Of a stretch of DNA of 64,000 nucleotides, positions 58,619-64,000 are shown one piece after another; within the stretch, counting starts at the first letter, position 1, and each line of letters begins with the position of its first letter. The notes under the pieces are model-generated. The model worked only from the letters and a program-made list of their open reading frames with translations, had not been told where the DNA came from and searched no databases. Made by a program: the position numbers and the translations under genes. The stretch spans positions 17,760,001 through 17,824,000 of the forward strand of contig OV277863.1 of the NCBI GenBank assembly GCA_922989275.2. Reading direction: 5' to 3'. The DNA is from Gari tellinella (lineage: Eukaryota > Mollusca > Bivalvia > Cardiida > Psammobiidae).

Positions 58619-59857
58619 CGTAAAGCATTATCCTTCATGGAGTTACATGTACTGATTGTTGTTTAGTCAAACATATTTTAGAAGAGTTTTGTTAAGTTAA
58701 ATGCAATATATGACTACACTGTGGTCTAATCAGTTCAATGCTTATAAACATACTCATCTGGGATCATGAATATAATCACCAGACTCAGCTGGGGCTAACA
58801 GAAGATAATGGTATAAATATTGTATAGTAAAAAGCACAACTGCAAGCAATTGCTTTACTCGTCATCTAAAAAAACTGTAAATAGCTTGACTAATTTTGGC
58901 ATTCAGTCCTGTGTACATACAGAAAATGAATACAAAACAATGTGCTTATAGTGTTAAAGCATAAGTATACTCATTCAGCATGTGCACTTTCTGTGAGGGT
59001 AGTTTAAAGCGATTATAAAGATAAAGCAGATATGTAATCATAGGATAGTTTGATGTGTAAGTTTTTATACTGCCTACAAATAAATATTTTATAACCTGGA
59101 GTTTATTATAACTTTTCTTATTCTCACACCATTTCCGGATCAAAGGTCATGCACGAAAACAACAACAAAACCCGTCAATACACTAGCCGCTCTTTAAAAC
59201 AACATTGAACTCCTTTTTATGATATTATATTTAATATTAGAACTCGTTAGATAGAGACAGGTGCTGCACGGGCGTGTTAGAGTATATCTCCAATTCCACA
59301 CCTGGACATGATGCTCACCACACCTATATTGTAGAGTAACATGACGTAAATGAACTTAAATTTGTTTCGAATCAGTACAGATATGTACTTTCAGGCGACA
59401 AAACACCTGCGTTCTGCGTTCACACAAAAGACGTAGCTCTGGAAACCTAACTGTTGAATGAGCTATCAGGTGTCAATAGATAGCCGGTTATTTACCACAC
59501 AAGCACTCGCATAAACAGGATATAAGGTTTGGCTACTTATTTTGACACGTATATGTGTGATATTACAAATACTGCTGAAGCGTAAGTCTAAACTGTGAAT
59601 CATATTTTCACAGTTCACACTGAATCTAAGAAAATGTAACCTATTTGCAGATATTCTTTTGTGCTATTTCTTTCACCCCTTAGACTTCAAAAGGACACTT
59701 CTGGACAATTCCAGTTACCAAATATATTTTCTAACATATTTGGGAGTGCTTTTAAAAAATTATTATTATTATACCAGATATTATACCAGATTATAGCGTT
59801 TTTTTCACACAGGAGTTGTGCATTCATAAGCGCTTCACATAAGATTATATAAATGTA
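58619..59857. other. No gene or repeat recognised
   Basis: A 1.2 kb AT-rich stretch without a supported exon. Short frames carry no domain. Confidence 0.5.
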
Positions 59858-60104
59858 CAGTGGATAATCTGTTATTCTTTCCCGTTTCAACGCAAACGAA
59901 ACGCAAACGCATTGTATTAAAATGCAGAACATAACAACTGTTTCACAATTCTGAAAGTTGATTTTAACCTTGATGACAAACAGTTTGAAGCCTGATCAGA
60001 CGCCGGGTTACCCGGCGTCTGATCTGGCTCCAAACTGTTTGCATTGGAAATAATAGATTTAGCGTAAACGCGTTTAATGGGAAAGAATAACGTTTTCTCC
60101 ACTG
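59858..60104. mobile_element. CAGTGGAGAA-type MITE, full length
   Basis: 247 bp, TA-flanked. The left tip is CAGTGGATAATCTG and the right tip TTTTCTCCACTG. The core is centred on CGGGTTACCCG. Confidence 0.92.
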
Positions 60105-60321
60105 TACCTGCAAAGCGAGAAAATACAAATACATGTAACTACATTTAGATCTAAAATAAACATGATACCTTATAAATTTACATAGAAACAAATTCCGAAC
60201 AAGGTAAATTATTTCAATATAATTACCAAGATTATAAAAGTTGTTATCATTAGTTTGTAAAAGCATTTTTAAAATGAGTCAAGTATTTAAAGATCAATGG
60301 CATGTTTTTAAAAGTCATTGT

Positions 60322-61090
60322 TGTCCCACCCACCCCGGAATCTGTATTATCCCTAGCTGAGTTATACCCTTCATCTATAAAATAAACTGCCCAAGAATTA
60401 CACCACAGACCCGCAGCCAGCTGGTTTCAAAGAGATCAGAGTCGTTATCCCTACCATCATGATCCACCAGATACAGTGGAGAATCTGTTATTCTTTCCCG
60501 ATAAACGCGTTTACGCTAAAACTATTATTTGCAGTGCAAACAGTTTGGAGCCAGATCAGACGCCGGGTAACCCGGCGTCTGACCAGGCTCCAAACTGTTT
60601 GCCACCAAGATAAACAAGAATTATCAGAATTGTCCAAAAGTTGTTCTTTTCTACGTTTTAGTGCTTTGCGTTTGCGTACGTTTGCGTTTAAACGGGAAAG
60701 AATAACAGATTCTCCACTGTAGGCACCGGGTCGACGGTAGAAATCAGGACTCCAATTCAGACCCACAACCATGTACAAAAAGAACACAACTCTAGATGGC
60801 AGCAATTATCTACTCTCTCCACCCCCACGTTCCCGGGACCTGCATAATCCATGGCTGAAATTACACCCTTAAATTATGAAAAATAAAGATGAAAAGCTGT
60901 CCAGGAATTATACCACATACCCTTAGCCAGTCGGTTTCACAGATATCAAGGTAATTCATTCCATCAAGATCCACCAAACAGGCACTGGTAAACGGTACAA
61001 CTCCAGAATTCCCATTTAGACCCACACAATCTACAGCAAAGACATACCCTACCGGTAGATGTCATCTGTTTCTTAATTGGTCGAAAAAAA
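60322..61090. repeat. Tandem duplication, one copy split by a MITE
   Basis: Two diverged direct copies: the first (about 60322-60473 plus 60722-60790) is split by the MITE at 60474-60719, and the second (about 60812-61040) is not. Shared strings include GAATTAYACCACA, GCCAG..GGTTTCA, CATCATGATCCACC/CATCAAGATCCACC, GGCACYGG and CAGACCCACAA/TTAGACCCACACAA. Confidence 0.7.
60474..60719. mobile_element. CAGTGGAGAA-type MITE, full length
   Basis: 246 bp with intact tips, TA-flanked, nearly identical to the copy at 19327-19572. The paralogous segment at about 60976 shows the corresponding site without the element. Confidence 0.93.
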
Positions 61091-61099
61091 TAACAACTA

Positions 61100-61308
61100 G
61101 TGCAGACAATGCTCAGGGGTCTTCTGTAGGGTCTCTGTTAAGTGTAAGGGTAACCCGGCGACTGATCAGGCTCCAAACAACTTGCCACTCAGATTCAATA
61201 AGTTGTTAGAACTTTCAAAATATGTAATTTTCTGTATTTTTTTTTATTGAACTGCGTTTGCGTTTCGATTGTGCTTATACGAGAAAGGATAACGTATCCC
61301 CAACAGTA
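61100..61308. mobile_element. Decayed CAGTGGAGAA-type MITE
   Basis: Half-core GGGTAACCCGGCGACTGATCAGGCTCCAAAC, right arm TTTGCGTTTCGATTG..GAGAAAGGATAACG and eroded tip TCCCCAACAG. Confidence 0.6.
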
Positions 61309-61426
61309 ATGGTAGTTAAATGGTTAAAGTCATGGTTACGTATATGCATAGCAGAACATGAAGTATTTGAAGCTAGGGATGAAAACACTTTCGACTTCGA
61401 TACTTATAGACACTTTTATTAGTTAT

Positions 61427-61451
61427 GACATAGACATAGACATAGACATAG
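61427..61451. repeat. GACATA microsatellite
   Basis: Four copies of a 6 bp unit. Confidence 0.9.
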
Positions 61452-61949
61452 TTTATTTGGTAACTTATACACATTGTATCTCGTTACATCAGCATATATA
61501 ATCAAATTGTTTAAACAGGTCAAATCATATCACGTGACAAAACTATTGTTTTTATGTATAAATCCAAACAAAAAGATCATATGATTGAGATCAATCTAAA
61601 AAAAAGAACGAAAAAAGGAAAAAAAAAAGAGATTCCTCGGATAAACTATGAGGAGAATGAACACCTGTTTTCAAGTGAATCACGTTAATGTAATTTTGTA
61701 AATAGTGGACGTCTAGAACAAAGCGAAGCAAAGCATGAAACTCCTAACGGAATTCACGGCCAGCCCCCTCTGCTTAGGTATCCATCTGTTATAAACACCG
61801 AAAGCTCACAACCGGGGAAAAGTTTAGAGCGATGGCGCAATTAAATGTACATGTATATGTATATAACTTATAGTAACAAAGTAACAACATAGTTACGCAC
61901 AGCGGAATATACGATTCACTCTCAAAAGCGCACGTACAAAATCAGGTAA

Positions 61950-62060
61950 GCCAATTGCAACCGGTGTTTGTCCAAATTAGACGTCGAGTAACTCTGCGTC
62001 TGATCTGGCTCTGACCTGTTTGACCGCTATTTTAAGAAAGAATAATTGTTTCGCACTGCA
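61950..62060. mobile_element. Decayed palindromic-core MITE
   Basis: GCAACCGGTGTTTGTCCAAATTAGACGTCGAGTAACTCTGCGTCTGATCTGGC and a short right arm AAGAAAGAATAATTGTTTCGCACTG. Confidence 0.55.
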
Positions 62061-62296
62061 CTTAATATGTACAAACTTATTTACAAGAGTAACAGTCGTT
62101 CAAGTAAGTTTATCAGAAGCGAAATGAAACCACTTAAAGGGCTCAAACATCAAATAAACAGGATAAAGTAAATTACCTAATTACCGTGTTTCCATAAAAG
62201 CGACATGGAACACAATAAAAGGGAAGCACATTCGATTCTAGCGACAAGTATAATCGTCGTTAACAAATATTGTACTAGTTAAGCTTGTCATTGTAC

Positions 62297-62370
62297 TATG
62301 CAAACAGTGCAGAGCCTAGTCGTAGGGTTCCTAATGTAGCCCATCGATCCGAGTCTGCACTGTTTGTACT
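62297..62370. repeat. Palindromic core variant
   Basis: GCAAACAGTGCAGAGCCTAG on the left and the inverted GAGTCTGCACTGTTTGTA on the right: same outer hexamer as the common core, different interior. Confidence 0.6.
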
Positions 62371-62458
62371 TTTCAAAATACGTATATTCAAGTTAAACCT
62401 AAATATCAAAATAGACTATTCTAATTGCAAATTGGATTTTTCCCTTAACCCTTTGCCT

Positions 62459-62652
62459 GCTGGTCGCGACTTTATTGATTTTTGCAAACAGTTTAGATCC
62501 AGATCAGACGCCGCGTAACGCGGCGTCTGATCTGTATCCAAACAGTTTGACACTCGTCTTTATGTTTCTTAACTTAAAAGGGATATATCTACCTTTAACA
62601 AACTTTGCAGACGACGATTTCGAGGCAGACGACATCACCGCAGGATAAGGGT
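62459..62652. mobile_element. TTAA-flanked MITE carrying the GATCAGACGCCG core
   Basis: About 194 bp between TTAA at 62455-62458 and 62653-62656. Tips CCCTTTGCCTGCTGG and inverted CAGGATAAGGG(T). The core is GCAAACAGTTTAGATCCAGATCAG, centred on GCGTAACGC, followed by CAGACGAC repeats. Confidence 0.82.
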
Positions 62653-62897
62653 TTAAAGTATCATAAATCAGTAGAGACACGTGCTAATATAGTCTTATAG
62701 TAAATAACAGAGTTGACAAGAGAGAAAAAATAAGCATGGCATAATGACTCCTTTGATTTGAAGCATTGTATTCATAACTTGGAAATAAAAATTATTAAAA
62801 CGTCAAAACGTCATTTACTCTATATGACGTGTTGACGTTAACGTGCCAAAAACGTCTACAGCATTTTATTTATCGTTACGTCATTAAATTGTATAAT

Positions 62898-62950
62898 AAT
62901 TAATTCCTTGAAAAAGCCTAACGGCGAAACGTCGGAGGATAAATTAAAAA
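62898..62950 (+). ncRNA. Degenerate hammerhead-like string
   Basis: CCTTGAAAAAGCCTAACGGCGAAACGTCGGAGG: stem GCC/GGC, then GAAA, then ACGTC with GTC as in the expected cleavage triplet, and GGA able to pair with TCC upstream. The first core strand is TTGAAAA, not CTGANGA, so activity is unlikely. The layout matches Penelope-associated motifs. Confidence 0.35.
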
Positions 62951-63181
62951 CTTAAATTCGTGTTGGAGTTGTTATTTTTTCTAATATTCATAACTTGGAG
63001 AAATCCATATAGCTTCAAGCAAGAGAATTAACTCTTGTAAATACCTCATATGAATTTGAGGCATCTTGCTCACCCAATATGGTTTTTAAGGGGTCTTCTC
63101 GTGACCTCGATTGACCACAATCGGATGTCTAAAATCTAGTAGGAGGTAAGATAAATGATAATATAAATGCATGATCACATA

Positions 63182-63420
63182 CAGTGGAGAATATGTTATT
63201 CTTTCCCGTTTAAATTCAAACGTACGCAAAGCACTAAAACGTAGAAAAGAACAACTTTGGACAATTCTGATAATTCTTGTTTATCTTGGTGGCAAACAGA
63301 TTGGAGCCTGATCAGACGCCGGGTTACCCGGCGTCTGATCTAGCTCCAAACTGTTTGCACTGCAAATAATAGTTTTAGCGTAAACGCGTTTATTGGGAAA
63401 GAATAACAGATTCTCCACTG
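63182..63420. mobile_element. CAGTGGAGAA-type MITE, full length
   Basis: 239 bp, TA-flanked, slightly shortened in the left arm (CGTACGCAAAGCAC). The core begins GCAAACAGATTGGAGCC, with centre CGGGTTACCCG. Confidence 0.92.
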
Positions 63421-63439
63421 TACGTTTTTACAGTATACT

Positions 63440-63703
63440 AAGTGGAGAAGACGATGTTAATCTTTCCCGTTTAAACGGAAACAAAACGTAAACGCAATAC
63501 AGCAAGCTATATAAACTAATAATAATATAAAATTTCGAGCGATGCATGTACATGTATGTCTTTTTCCGATTTTGAACAGTTAGGAGCCTTATCATACGCC
63601 TGGTAACACAGCGTCTGATTTGGCTCCGAATTGTTTGCAGTGGTCATACGGATTTAGCAAGAACACGTTTGTTTGGAAAGAATAACGATTTCCTCACTCT
63701 TTA
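63440..63703. mobile_element. Decayed CAGTGGAGAA-type MITE
   Basis: Left tip AAGTGGAGAAGACG, core AACAGTTAGGAGCCTTATCATACGCC and partner GCGTCTGATTTGGCTCCGAATTG, right arm ACGTTTGTTTGGAAAGAATAACG. Confidence 0.7.
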
Positions 63704-63783
63704 ACAAACATAACGTATGCTTATTACCAATTAAAGCACAGTTAGTTTAACTAAAGCTTACTCTGTTTTTGTTTCTGGCTAAA

Positions 63784-64000
63784 CAGTGCACCCTCTCTAC
63801 AACAACACCGAATGGGAGACACAGATTGTGTGTGATGTGTGATGTTCGAAGACAGTTGTTAAAGGGAGGACACTTGGCTTACATCGGAAAACAGCTTGAA
63901 TCCAGACCAGGCGTCTGATCTTTGCTTAGCTGTTTGTCACTCGTCATTATGTTGTTTTAGTCAAAATGTTCAATATGTAAATTTGAGCAAAACAGCAGAC
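63784..64000. mobile_element. CAGTGYTCCCTC-type MITE, cut by window end
   Basis: Left tip CAGTGCACCCTCTCTACAAC, then GTGTGTGATG, the shortened core AAACAGCTTGAATCCAGACCAG/GCGTCTGATC, and GTCACTCGTCATTATG, in the order of 36301-36658. It runs off the window. Confidence 0.8.

Overview
The window is AT-rich animal nuclear DNA, most likely from a bivalve mollusc. That assignment is an inference from the repeat content: dense short palindromic MITEs, a dispersed repeat ending in GACGGACGAC runs, a K02A2.6-like Ty3/Gypsy element and a Penelope-type fragment. The species cannot be named from sequence alone. No rRNA, CRISPR or prokaryotic-style operon is present.

One host gene can be assembled by eye. 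It is a tetraspanin on the minus strand whose last six coding exons run from 42068 down to 10652: TM2, TM3, two exons for the large extracellular loop (with the CCG motif and six cysteines), and two exons covering TM4 plus an unusually long cytoplasmic tail of about 205 residues. Five of the six junction phases agree and all splice sites are GT/AG. The exon for TM1 and the small loop was not found and may lie beyond 64000. Introns of 2 to 10 kb hold almost everything else in the left two thirds of the window.

The rest is mobile DNA in layers. A roughly 5.2 kb APE-type LINE (28.66-33.9 kb, minus strand) sits in the TM3/EC2 intron; it has ORF1 and an ORF2 with endonuclease, reverse transcriptase and C-terminal zinc finger, and is broken by two frameshifts. 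A Ty3/Gypsy element (49.41-57.57 kb, minus strand) has both LTRs, PBS, PPT and a 4 bp target duplication, but its genes are riddled with stops and its gag is split by a 3.6 kb inverted-repeat element. A second inverted-repeat element of 2.6 kb lies at 38.2-40.85 kb. A Penelope-like GIY-YIG fragment lies near 25.7 kb.

Across the whole window are dozens of short non-autonomous elements. They fall into groups flanked by TA (tips CAGTGGAGAA or CAGTGYTCCCTC) and groups flanked by TTAA (tips beginning CCC). Several groups with unrelated tips carry the same 60-65 bp central palindrome built on GATCAGACGCCG. A foldback element in the tetraspanin intron at 17.94-18.5 kb carries a hammerhead-ribozyme-like core in each arm. 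These two observations are the most interesting in the window.

Layout: 1-10.6 kb, repeats and MITEs; 10.65-42.1 kb, tetraspanin exons with repeat-filled introns; 42.2-49.4 kb, minisatellite, MITEs and decayed repeats; 49.4-57.6 kb, Gypsy element with nested insertions; 57.6-64 kb, MITE-rich DNA including a tandem duplication in which one copy carries a MITE and the other is an empty site.
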